Shown here in pieces: positions 51,988-61,200 of a stretch of 64,000 bases of DNA. The DNA is from Occallatibacter riparius (GTDB lineage Bacteria > Acidobacteriota > Terriglobia > Terriglobales > Acidobacteriaceae): assembly GCF_025264625.1 (NCBI RefSeq), contig NZ_CP093313.1, positions 4,154,001 to 4,218,000 of the forward strand, read 5' to 3'. Position 1 is the first letter of the stretch. Each line of letters starts with the position of its first letter. Both the position numbers and the translations under genes were made by a program. The notes below the pieces were generated by a model. That model searched no databases, was not told where the DNA came from, and was given only the letters and a program-made list of their open reading frames with translations.

Positions 51988-54348
51988 ATGAGGGTGCTGA
52001 TTTCCCCATTTTTCCCCTCCAGGCTCGGTAAGGCCTGCCTGGTTGGATTGATTTGTCTGCTGGTTGCCGCGGTCCCCATCTCAGGACAAGGCTCGAGTAG
52101 TGCTGGTTCGCACGGTTCTTCGAGTTCGACCAAAAAGAAGCATACTTCCACAACATCCAAGAAGAAGGCGACGGCCCGCAAGTCCCGCCATCGCGGAACG
52201 CCGGCGGAACGTCGCGCCCGGACAGCCAGGCTGAAGCAGGCGTTCGTGGCGTCGTCGGAGTTGCGGCCCATGGCCACGCAGCTCCAGACCATGCGCACTC
52301 CGGCAGCCTACGCCGGGGTGACGAGTTATGCCCAGCGCCACAGCGGGGATGCGGCGGCGGCGGCGTATCTCTCGCTGGGGCGTGCCTACCAGAACGACAA
52401 GCGTTTTGGGGATGCCGTCTCGGCCTTCACGCAGGCCAAAAAGAACGGCGACCAGCTCGACGACTACGCCGACTTCCTGGCTGCCGAGTGCTTGCACGCG
52501 CAGCAAAACGATTCGGCAGCCGAGGGGCTGCTGAAGGGTTTCAACAACCGGTATCCGGACAGCGTTTTCGAAGTGGAGGCGCCGGAACTTGAGGCCAACG
52601 TGCTGCTGGCCCAGGGCGACCCCACGGCCGCCCAACGCGCGCTTTTGACGATCGCCGACATTGCCAAGGACAAGCCGAACTACGAGCTGACTGCCGCGAA
52701 GATCGCGTTTGCGATCCAGCAGAACGATGAGGCTCTGCGGCTGTTTAAGCACCTTTTGCTGAGCCATCCGCTGACTCCAGAGGCGGAGGTGGCGCGCGCT
52801 CGCCTGACAGCCATGGGCGCTGAGAGCAGCCTGACTCCCGCCGAACTGCGCAGCCTGGGCGATGCCTATTACAACGCAGGGCGGTACCAGCTTGCGTCAG
52901 AGCAGTACCACGCATTGGCACGCAATACGCAGATCGATGCGAACCTGCGCAACAGCTTCGCGGTGGCCGCGGCAGCGTGCGATCTGAAGCTCAAGCGGCT
53001 GACCGAGGCACAGGCGCGAGCACTTCCCGACAGCAACGATGACAACGGCGCCCGACGGCTGTATCTGATGATGGAGCTGGCTCGCAGCGCGCAGAATGAT
53101 GGCGAGCAGCAGCAGCTGGTTGAGAACCTGAAATCGCGCTTCCCGCAAAGCCAGTGGCTGGCAGAGGCTCTGTTCTCCAGCGGCAACATGTATATGTTGC
53201 GGCGCGATTATCCGCAGGCAATCAACTACTACTCCTATCTGGCGACGCACTTCCCGTCGAACCACAACTCCGCCGCCGCGCACTGGCGCGCCGGGTGGCT
53301 GCTCTATCGCCAGGGGAACTTTACGGATGCAGCGCGTATCTTCGACGAGCAGATCAAGCTTTTCCCGGACGATACGGAACGCGCGGCAGCGCTATACTGG
53401 CGGGGCCGGCTTTACGAGATGCAGGACAAGAAGCCTGCGCAGGCCGCGGCGAACTATCGTGCCGTGGTCTCTCGTTACCAGCACTACTTCTATGCGCAAA
53501 TGTCGCGTGAGCGACTTAAGGTGCTCGGCCAGCCGGAACTGGTGTCGCAGCAGATGGATGGCTATGAGCCTCCACCGGTGCCGCACCTGGTGGATACGTT
53601 CCCGGCCGATTCACCGCACATCGCCAAGGCTCGCCTGATCGCGAATGCCGGGCTGAACGAGTTCATCGGGCAGGAACTCGCGGCTGACCCTGACTACGCT
53701 TCATGGGGCGCGCTGGCCGAGGCGCAGATTTACGCTTCGTTCGGCGAGACGTATCGAGCGATGCGCTCGCTGAAGAAGGCTCTGCCGTATGCCACTTCGG
53801 CGCCTATCAAGTCCATCCCGCTGGCGTACTGGCGAATTCTTTTCCCGGAAGCGTGGTGGGACACGGTGAAGACAGAGAGCGCGAAGAACGGGCTGGACCC
53901 GTATCTGGTAGCTTCGCTGATCCGGCAGGAATCAGAATTCAACCCATCGGTGATCTCCTACGCCAACGCATACGGGCTCATGCAGATTGAGCCCAGCGTG
54001 GGTAGGTCTCTGGCGCGGCAGGAAGGCATCTCGGGTTTCCAGACATATCAACTCCTGAACCCCGAGACGAATATCCGGCTGGGCACACGCTACCTTCGGC
54101 AGATGCTGGACAAGTTCGGTGGCGTACAGGAGTACGCGCTGGCAGCGTACAATGCCGGTGACTCGCGGGTGGTGGACTGGCAGGCAGCCGGACCATATCG
54201 CGGTATGGACGAGTTCGTTGAGTCCATCCCGTTCACGCAGACCCGTGATTACGTGCAGGCGATTCTGCGCAACGAGGAGATCTATCGCGGGATCGACGCT
54301 GCTGCCGCGGCGCAAGCCAAAATTGGCATCGCTTCGCGTAAGCAGTGA
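51988..54348 (+). CDS. Soluble lytic murein transglycosylase (Slt-like)
   Basis: 786 residues: signal (LGKACLVGLICLLVAAVPISG), a Ser/Lys-rich segment (about residues 30-75, STKKKHTSTTSKKKATARKS), a long helical TPR-like region, and a C-terminal SLT domain. The catalytic Glu is E648 in LIRQESEFNP, followed by SYANAYGLMQIEPSVGRSLAR, LLNPETNIRLGTRYLRQML and EYALAAYNAGDSRV. It cleaves peptidoglycan glycan strands to 1,6-anhydro products. The Lys-rich linker is probably an envelope-binding or spacer segment. It diverges from the sigma factor operon. Confidence 0.94.
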   Translation: MRVLISPFFPSRLGKACLVGLICLLVAAVPISGQGSSSAGSHGSSSSTKKKHTSTTSKKKATARKSRHRGTPAERRARTARLKQAFVASSELRPMATQLQTMRTPAAYAGVTSYAQRHSGDAAAAAYLSLGRAYQNDKRFGDAVSAFTQAKKNGDQLDDYADFLAAECLHAQQNDSAAEGLLKGFNNRYPDSVFEVEAPELEANVLLAQGDPTAAQRALLTIADIAKDKPNYELTAAKIAFAIQQNDEALRLFKHLLLSHPLTPEAEVARARLTAMGAESSLTPAELRSLGDAYYNAGRYQLASEQYHALARNTQIDANLRNSFAVAAAACDLKLKRLTEAQARALPDSNDDNGARRLYLMMELARSAQNDGEQQQLVENLKSRFPQSQWLAEALFSSGNMYMLRRDYPQAINYYSYLATHFPSNHNSAAAHWRAGWLLYRQGNFTDAARIFDEQIKLFPDDTERAAALYWRGRLYEMQDKKPAQAAANYRAVVSRYQHYFYAQMSRERLKVLGQPELVSQQMDGYEPPPVPHLVDTFPADSPHIAKARLIANAGLNEFIGQELAADPDYASWGALAEAQIYASFGETYRAMRSLKKALPYATSAPIKSIPLAYWRILFPEAWWDTVKTESAKNGLDPYLVASLIRQESEFNPSVISYANAYGLMQIEPSVGRSLARQEGISGFQTYQLLNPETNIRLGTRYLRQMLDKFGGVQEYALAAYNAGDSRVVDWQAAGPYRGMDEFVESIPFTQTRDYVQAILRNEEIYRGIDAAAAAQAKIGIASRKQ

Positions 54349-54367
54349 TTTTGAGTCTAAGGAAACA

Positions 54368-54395
54368 AAAGGGGCCGCGGAGAGCGGCCCTTTAT
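54368..54395 (+). terminator. Terminator after the transglycosylase gene
   Basis: GGGCCGC (54372-54378) pairs with GCGGCCC (54384-54390) around GGAGA, the stem being extended by AAAAG against TTT. TTTAT follows. It lies 20 bp beyond the stop codon. Confidence 0.82.
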
Positions 54396-54613
54396 CTGCT
54401 CCCAAAGTTGAATATCCGACATAGGAACCCACCTCAGTAACTTCCCTGATGCGATTCTGATTGACGAACCGTTCGGCACCGGGCAACACTGTTTTCGACC
54501 CGGAGGCGTCCAATACTCCGGGTTGACTCTCGCAGCTGCTCGTGTTGCCTCAACGGAGTCGGAGCGGATCATCGCATCGGCTTGCTCGCATCTCAACCCT
54601 TAGGGAGGGCAGG

Positions 54614-54877
54614 ATGTCAGCCGACTTGCAGTTCCTGGAAGAATGGATCCCCGAGAGAATGGACCCCGGCACGGTTTTCGTTCTCGAAAACCAGACCTCG
54701 CTGGGGAATGCCCAAAACCCTTACGTCGCCGTCATGTCCTGTCCGCGCTGCGGAACCATGGGGCTGATTACCCGCCGGCAGCTTTGCGGCGGCGAGCCCA
54801 TGATCTGCGGCGGCGACTTCTGCTCCGCGGAGTACCAGCTTCGCGGCGAGAATATTTGTTATCGCAATCCGCAATAA
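54614..54877 (+). CDS. Small zinc-ribbon protein of unknown function
   Basis: 87 residues from the ATG at 54614 with GGGAGGGCAGG as ribosome-binding site. The C-terminal half has CPRCGTMGLITRRQLCGGEPMICGGDFCSAEY, i.e. C-x2-C...C...C-x4-C, probably one zinc site. The N-terminal part (LQFLEEWIPERMDPGTVFVLENQT) has no known motif. It has no signal peptide. I do not recognise the family. Confidence 0.72.
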   Translation: MSADLQFLEEWIPERMDPGTVFVLENQTSLGNAQNPYVAVMSCPRCGTMGLITRRQLCGGEPMICGGDFCSAEYQLRGENICYRNPQ

Positions 54878-54882
54878 AGCAG

Positions 54883-54922
54883 TTGTCGGTTTTCAGTTGT
54901 CAGTTTTCAGCCGTCGGCGAAT
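54883..54922. repeat. Short stutter repeat (CAGTTGTC/CAGTTTTC units)
   Basis: GCAGTTGTCGGTTTTCAG and TTGTCAGTTTTCAG succeed each other between two convergent genes. Units of this type also appear at 19669-19789 as AGTTCACAG. The origin is unclear. Confidence 0.5.
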
Positions 54923-54943
54923 CAGCTTCGCCGGCGGCTCAGT

Positions 54944-56395
54944 TCAGAGGCGCGGGTTGCCGACCAGTTTCGCAGGATCCGCGATGCGGTCGAAGTCTTC
55001 GGCGCTGATGAACCCGCTTTTCACCGCCGCTTCGCGCAGACTTAGATTCTCCTCCATGGCGCGATGTGCAATCTGCGCCGCCTTGTCGTAGCCGATCGCC
55101 GGGCTGAGTGCGGTCACCAACATCAGGGAGTCGTTGACGTATTTCTGAACGCGCTCGTGGTCGAGCGTGATGCCTTCCACGCCGAACTCGCGGAATCGAT
55201 TACAGGCGTCGGTCAGCAGACGCGCCGACTGAAGCACGTTCCAAATCACGATGGGGCGCATGGCGTTCAGCTCGAAGTTTCCCTGCGAGCCCGCGAAGGC
55301 TACGGCCGTGTCATTCGCGATTACCTGGATGCACACCATCACCATGGCCTCCTGCTGCGTGGGATTCACCTTGCCCGGCATGATGGAGCTGCCCGGCTCG
55401 TTCTCAGGCAGGATCAGCTCGTGGAGGCCGGCGCGCGGGCCGGAGCCGAGCCAGCGCAGGTCATTGGCGGTCTTCATCAGTGCCACGGCGAGCATCCGCA
55501 GAGCCGCGCTGGCATTCACCATCGGGTCGAGCGAGGCCTGTGCCGCGAACTTGTTGCGTGCCGTGACGAACGGACGGCCGGTCATGCGGGCGATCTCTTC
55601 GGCGACTTTCGTCCCGAACTCAGGCGGCGCGTTCAGGCCCGTTCCGACTGCTGTCCCTCCGATCGCCAGCGGGTAGAGGCGGCTGATCGAATCGTGGATG
55701 ATCGCCATCGAATCCTCAAGCTGCGCGGCATAGCCGGACCACTCCTGGCCTACCGTGAGCGGCGTTGCATCCTGCAGGTGCGTGCGGCCGAGCTTCACTA
55801 CGTCGATCCACTCGCGTGCCTTGGACTGGATCACGTCCTTCAGGGCTTTCACGGCCGGAATCAGCTGCTCATGGAATGCGAGCACCGTGGCAATGTGCAT
55901 CGCGCCGGGGAAGGTGTCGTTCGATGATTGCGATAGGTTGACGTGCTCATTGGGATGAACGGGATCTTTGCTGCCGAGTTTGCCGTCGGCCAACTGAATT
56001 GCGCGATTGCTGATTACTTCATTCACGTTCATGTTGGTTTGCGTGCCGGAGCCGGTCTGCCACACAAACAGAGGGAACTCGGCGTCGAGTTCGCCGCGGA
56101 TGATCTCGTCGCACACGCGGGCGATCAGATTCGCTTTCCATTCCGGCAGGAGACCGAATTCGCCATTGACCAGCGCGGCGGCTTTCTTGACGTAGCCGTA
56201 GGCGCGGCATACCTCAATGGGCATTCGATCGGTGCCGATGGCGAAGTGATGCAGGGAACGCTCGGTCTGCGCGCCCCAGTAGTGATCGGCAGCGACGGCG
56301 ATCTCGCCCATCGAATCGCTTTCAATTCGCTTGCCAATGGCGCCGGTTCCAATCGGCAGATTCTGAATGCGCGGTTCGGATTCGTTCTGTGCCAT
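54944..56395 (-). CDS. fumC: Fumarate hydratase class II
   Basis: 483 residues of a class II fumarase/aspartase superfamily enzyme: RIESDSMGEIAVAADHYWGAQTERSL, HPNEHVNLSQSSNDTFPGAMH, VKLGRTHLQDATPLTVGQEWSGY and the signature GSSIMPGKVNP. The sequence reads as a fumarase, converting fumarate to malate in the citric acid cycle; the GSS serine is present. It is slightly longer than the E. coli enzyme owing to a short N-terminal extension. It converges on the zinc-ribbon gene and diverges from nagB. Confidence 0.94.
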   Translation of the reverse strand: MAQNESEPRIQNLPIGTGAIGKRIESDSMGEIAVAADHYWGAQTERSLHHFAIGTDRMPIEVCRAYGYVKKAAALVNGEFGLLPEWKANLIARVCDEIIRGELDAEFPLFVWQTGSGTQTNMNVNEVISNRAIQLADGKLGSKDPVHPNEHVNLSQSSNDTFPGAMHIATVLAFHEQLIPAVKALKDVIQSKAREWIDVVKLGRTHLQDATPLTVGQEWSGYAAQLEDSMAIIHDSISRLYPLAIGGTAVGTGLNAPPEFGTKVAEEIARMTGRPFVTARNKFAAQASLDPMVNASAALRMLAVALMKTANDLRWLGSGPRAGLHELILPENEPGSSIMPGKVNPTQQEAMVMVCIQVIANDTAVAFAGSQGNFELNAMRPIVIWNVLQSARLLTDACNRFREFGVEGITLDHERVQKYVNDSLMLVTALSPAIGYDKAAQIAHRAMEENLSLREAAVKSGFISAEDFDRIADPAKLVGNPRL

Positions 56396-56481
56396 CGGCC
56401 ACCTTCTTTCACTTACATCCTAAAGATGCACGCGCAGCCGACGGGGAACTCGAACCTCGCCGCCTGTGATAACTTCGGCCC

Positions 56482-57261
56482 ATGTCGTCTGAACCGAAGC
56501 GGCTCAAATTCGACGAGCTTTCCGTAGAGATTTATCCCACCCGCGAGGCCGCCGGTGAGGCCGCCGCGCGCGTTGCCGCCGAAGCACTGATCGCCCTGCA
56601 AGAGAGCCAGGCAGACCTCGCCGTCATCTTTGCAACGGGTGCATCGCAGATTGAAACACTTGCCGCGCTGACATCCACGGAAGGCGTCCCCTGGCCACGG
56701 ATCACCGGGTTTCACATGGACGAATACATCGGTCTTCCCGTCACTCACCCAGCCTCTTTTCGACGCTACATGCGCGAGAAGCTCGCGGACCGCGTGCCCC
56801 TGCGGCAGTTCCACGAAATCAACGGAAACGCGCTGGATCCTCACCGTACCGCAGCCGCTTATGCCGACCAGCTTCGCACGGCGGCTCCGCAACTCTGCCT
56901 GCTCGGAATTGGCGAGAACGGCCACCTCGCATTCAATGATCCGCCAGTCGCCGACTTCTCTGATCCGGTCGATGCCAAGGTCGTCGAACTTGATCAGCAA
57001 TGCAAGGAGCAGCAGGTTGCGGAGGGCTGGTTTGAGGGCTTGGCGGACGTTCCGGAGTCGGCGATCACGCTCACTATTCCTGCGCTGATGCGTGTACCGA
57101 GGCTGATCGCATCCGTGCCCGGCATCCGCAAGGCAGCCATCGTTCGCCGCGCTCTGACCGAGCCCGTCTCGACCGCATGCCCGGCAACAATCCTGCGAAC
57201 GCATCCGGGCGCGACCTTGTTTCTGGACCAGGAATCGGCCAGCGAGTTGAGCCAAAAATAA
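56482..57261 (+). CDS. nagB: Glucosamine-6-phosphate deaminase
   Basis: 259 residues: FATGASQIETLAAL (phosphate loop), GFHMDEYIGLPVTHPASFRRYM (catalytic Asp), LGIGENGHLAFNDPP and the C-terminal GIRKAAIVRRALTEPVSTACPATILRTHPGATLFLDQESAS. It converts glucosamine-6-phosphate to fructose-6-phosphate and ammonia. No other amino-sugar gene is adjacent. A 6-phosphogluconolactonase is unlikely given the GENGHLAFNDP block. Confidence 0.93.
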   Translation: MSSEPKRLKFDELSVEIYPTREAAGEAAARVAAEALIALQESQADLAVIFATGASQIETLAALTSTEGVPWPRITGFHMDEYIGLPVTHPASFRRYMREKLADRVPLRQFHEINGNALDPHRTAAAYADQLRTAAPQLCLLGIGENGHLAFNDPPVADFSDPVDAKVVELDQQCKEQQVAEGWFEGLADVPESAITLTIPALMRVPRLIASVPGIRKAAIVRRALTEPVSTACPATILRTHPGATLFLDQESASELSQK

Positions 57262-57329
57262 TTTTCAAAGGTTGGATGGCAGGATTTCGATTTCGCGCTA
57301 GGATATGTACGACTCGACTCGCCAAGTAA

Positions 57330-58205
57330 GTGACCCTCCGCGCCCGACGTCTCGTGGTTTCGCGTGTGGCCAAGCGCCCGGCCCCGAGGATGGCTATCGC
57401 CTTTACAGCCGTTCTTGCGCTGATGACGGTGTTCCTTATGCTGCGGCTCACCAGCCCCACCGGAGGCTCTCTCAGCAGCCGCACCCATCAAACTCGGACG
57501 GTACCGGCGACTGCCGCGCAATCGCGCATTGCCTGGACGGACACCTTCGGCGACGGCACACCAGACTTCCTGCGCCTCAACGATGCCGCTGACCAGGCAG
57601 CCTTCCGCCGCTGGTTCACGCTCATTGCCGAATACCAGGCCATCCGTCCGCGCAATGAAGTTCCGGCGGAGATCGTCGACTGCGCAAGCCTCCTCCGCTA
57701 CTCTTATCGCGAAGCTTTCCGCCGTCATGACGAGCTGTGGTTCATGGCCACTGGGATCGAAGTCGCGCCTCCTCCCGGCGAAATCCGCGCGTGGCAATAT
57801 CCCAACACGCCGCTGGGACGCGGACTCTTCCGTGTGGAGCCCGGTGATTTTCAGGATTCCGATGTTACCTCGGGCGCTTTCGCTGAATTCGCCGATGCCA
57901 AGACGCTCGTGGAGCGCAACGCCTTCTTCGTCAGCCGCGACGTGCGCGCTGCGCTTCCCGGCGACTTGCTGTTTTACCGGCAACTCGGCCACTCGTCGCC
58001 GTGGCATTCGATGATCGTTGCGCAGGCTGGCCCTGACGCTCGCGTTGTCTACGACACGGGTCCAAACCACGGCGAGGCTGGCGAGCTTCGCCGGGTTGCC
58101 ATCTCGGAATTGATTGACCATCCCGAACCGGAGTGGCGCCCTCTGCCCGCCAATCCTAATTTTCTTGGTGTCTACCGCTGGAATATCCTTCGAGGAACCC
58201 AATGA
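57330..58205 (+). CDS. DUF1175 (YfaT-like) envelope protein
   Basis: Up to 291 residues starting at a GTG at 57330, with later starts at GTG 57366 or ATG 57390. One N-terminal membrane segment (MAIAFTAVLALMTVFLML). The family core is VDCASLLRYSYREAFRRHD (Cys), PGDLLFYRQLG and PWHSMIVAQAG (His), resembling an NlpC/P60-type thiol fold. It overlaps the A2M gene start by four bases (ATGA). E. coli encodes yfaT beside yfaS (A2M-like) in the same way, so the two probably act together in the periplasm. Confidence 0.86.
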   Translation: MTLRARRLVVSRVAKRPAPRMAIAFTAVLALMTVFLMLRLTSPTGGSLSSRTHQTRTVPATAAQSRIAWTDTFGDGTPDFLRLNDAADQAAFRRWFTLIAEYQAIRPRNEVPAEIVDCASLLRYSYREAFRRHDELWFMATGIEVAPPPGEIRAWQYPNTPLGRGLFRVEPGDFQDSDVTSGAFAEFADAKTLVERNAFFVSRDVRAALPGDLLFYRQLGHSSPWHSMIVAQAGPDARVVYDTGPNHGEAGELRRVAISELIDHPEPEWRPLPANPNFLGVYRWNILRGTQ

Positions 58206-61200
58206 ACCCGCGCAAGCTGGTGGTTTCCGTGCTGTTTCTCGTCCTGTGCGCCGCCGCCGCGGCCAAGGACGCGCCCCGCTCGTTCTCTCTTTCGACCTCG
58301 CGCACGTTCTCTCCGGGCGAGAGCGTCAAGATCCAGCTTTTCTCGCGCAATGTTCCGGAGTTCGAATTCCGCGTCTACAAGGTGAACGACCTGGAGAAGT
58401 TCTTCGCCGGCCTCAAGGATCCGCACAGCTTTGGCGAACACGGCGAGTCACCCGCCGAGCAGATAGACCAGCGCACGTGGCTTGAACGCATCCACGACTG
58501 GAAGGCGCACCTCTGGTGGACGGTGCGGCACTTCTTCCGCGGCCAGTTCACTGACGGCGCGCGCGACACCTTTCGCGAGCAGCAGGGGAAACTCGGCAAG
58601 CGCAGCCGCATCGTCGGCGCTACGCAGTTCGCGCAGATCCCGATCCTGAACCAGAGCCAGCTTGTCGCGAAATGGAAACTTCAAACGCCGCCAGCCGTCG
58701 TGAGCGAAACGCAGCAGTTGCCGGTCGAGGGGCTGGGCAAGGGCGTGTACCTGATCGAGGCGACGGACGGAACCTACAAGGCCTATACGGTTGCGGTGGT
58801 CACCTCCATAGCTGTGGTGGAGCGAGGCGGACAGGGAGCAAGTCTATTTGTCGCCGATCGCAAGACCGGCGCGCCTGTGGCCGATGCCGATGTAGTGATG
58901 TGGGCCGGCGGCAAGCAGCAGTCCAGCGGCAAGACGGACAATGACGGCCTCGCGAATCTCACCATGGAGGTGCGCGGCGGCGAGCAGGGCGCCGAGCCCG
59001 AAAATGTCTGGATTCTCGCACGCCACGGCGACGACGCAGCGTTGGTCACGCCCTGGGGCTATTCGTTCCATTCGCAGAACAGCAATGATCTGGATGCGTA
59101 TGTCTACACTGATCGGCCAGTCTACCGTCCCGGGCACACCGTCCATATCAAAGGCATCGTTCGCCGCGATGTGAATGACACCGTCGTACTGCCGCAAGTG
59201 CCGTCCGTCACGATGACGATTGAAGGCGGCGGCAAAACTGTCTTCGAAAAGGATCTACCCGTATCGGCGCACGGAACGGTCACCACAGACCTGAATCTGG
59301 AGTCCGATGCTGCCCTGGGGTTCTATAGCATTCGCCTCAGGATGAAGGATCAACCGGCTGGCTATGGAGGCTTCGGTTACGGAAACTTCGAGGTGCAGGA
59401 GTATAAGAAGCCCGAGTACCAGGTGACGGTGAAGCCCGCCGCGCAGCGCATTGTCCAGGGCAATACCCTGCAGGCCATCATTGAGGCTCGCTACTTCTTT
59501 GGCGAGCCGGTGCCGGGCGCGAAGGTGAAGTACGTTGTCCACACTTCAACCCACTACTGGTGGGGCGAGGAAGATGAGGGAGACGACAATGCAGGCGGAA
59601 GCGAGGGAGAAGGCTCGTATCCCGAGGAAGACGACACCTACGGCGCAACGGAGCAGCAAGAGCATGAGGGTGTTCTTGATGCGAATGGGCGGCTTGCCAT
59701 AAGCCTGCCGGTTTCCCTCGATCCCAAGCATGAGGACCAGAACTTCCGCATTGAAGCGCGTGTGACGGACGCTGCTAATCGCGAGGTCAGTGGGCACGCA
59801 ACTGTGCTCGCCACCTACGGCTCATTCCACATCAACGTTGAGCCGGTCAGCTATGTCGTCCAGGGCGGACAGCCGGTGCGCGTGAAGGTCACGGCGCAGG
59901 ACTACGACAACAAACCTGTGCAGACCGCGGTTCACCTGGTTTCCACTCTACAGAAATGGGACAGTGTCACGCATGAGTACTCCAAAACGACTGCTGCAAC
60001 GCGCGATGCAAACACCGGCGCGGATGGCACCGTGCTTGTCGATATTCCGATCGGATCGAGCGGCGACTTCAAAATCGCCGCGACAGCGCAGACTCCCGAG
60101 CAGCGCACAGTAGAAGGCGATACATGGGTGTGGGTCTGGAACGGTGCAGGACAGGCCTATCAGGAGAACACGCAGATCCAGATCGTCGCCGATAAGAAGT
60201 CGTACCAGGTGGGCGACACCGCGCATCTGCTCCTCGTCACGGGACTGAAGGAGTCCTGGGCGGTCGTCACCGTGGAGGGCAACAGCGTGCAATCGCGGCG
60301 CATTGTGCATGGCAGCGGGGATTCCGCCGCTTTCGACGTGCCCATTACCGCGCAGTCGGCGCCCAACGTGGTGGTAACGGCAATCCTTGTCCACGATGAC
60401 CAGGTGGCGACCGCGCAGAAGAAGCTGAAGGTTCCGCTGACTGAGCGGACGCTTACCATTACTGCTACACCCGACAAGCAGAAGTACCTGCCCGGCGAAA
60501 CCGGCACATTTGATGTCTTCACGGCCGACTCGAACGGTAACCCGGTTCAGGCCGACATTAGCTTCGGCGAAGTTGACGAAGCGCTCTACTCGGTGCGGCC
60601 CGATCAGAGCGGCGACATCGTTGGCGCGTTCTATCCTTCGCGCTACGTCTACCTGCAGACGCAGTCTTCGTTCGAGTTCTACTTCTCGGGCCAGGCCGGC
60701 ACGAAGAGCCCGCTGCTCGCGGAACTGAACACCGCCGCCGGGCTCTACCATCCGCGCATGTCGCAGGTGAAACCCGGTTCCGATCTCGTAATGCCCAAGG
60801 TGCGCAAGGCATTCCCAGACACGGCTTACTGGAATCCCAACGTGCGCACCGGCCCAGAGGGCCACGCGCGCGTGCAGTTCGCGTTTCCTGATGCGCTCAC
60901 CACGTGGCGCACTACCGTGCGCGCTATGACAGACGATGGCAAAGCCGGCGCGATGATTACTCGCGTGCTGGTGCGCAAGAATCTTATCGTGCGTCTCGCC
61001 GCGCCGCGCTTCTTCCGCCAGGGAGATGAGACGGTGCTGCGCGTCATCGCGCATAACTACCTCGAGTCAGCAAAGGAAGTCACTTTCGCGCTCGATATGC
61101 AGGGGCTCGACATTATCAGAGGTCAGACGCAGAAGGTTACGATTCCCGCCAAGGGCGAGAGCTATGTCGATTGGCGCGTGCGATCGAAGACTACCGGCAC

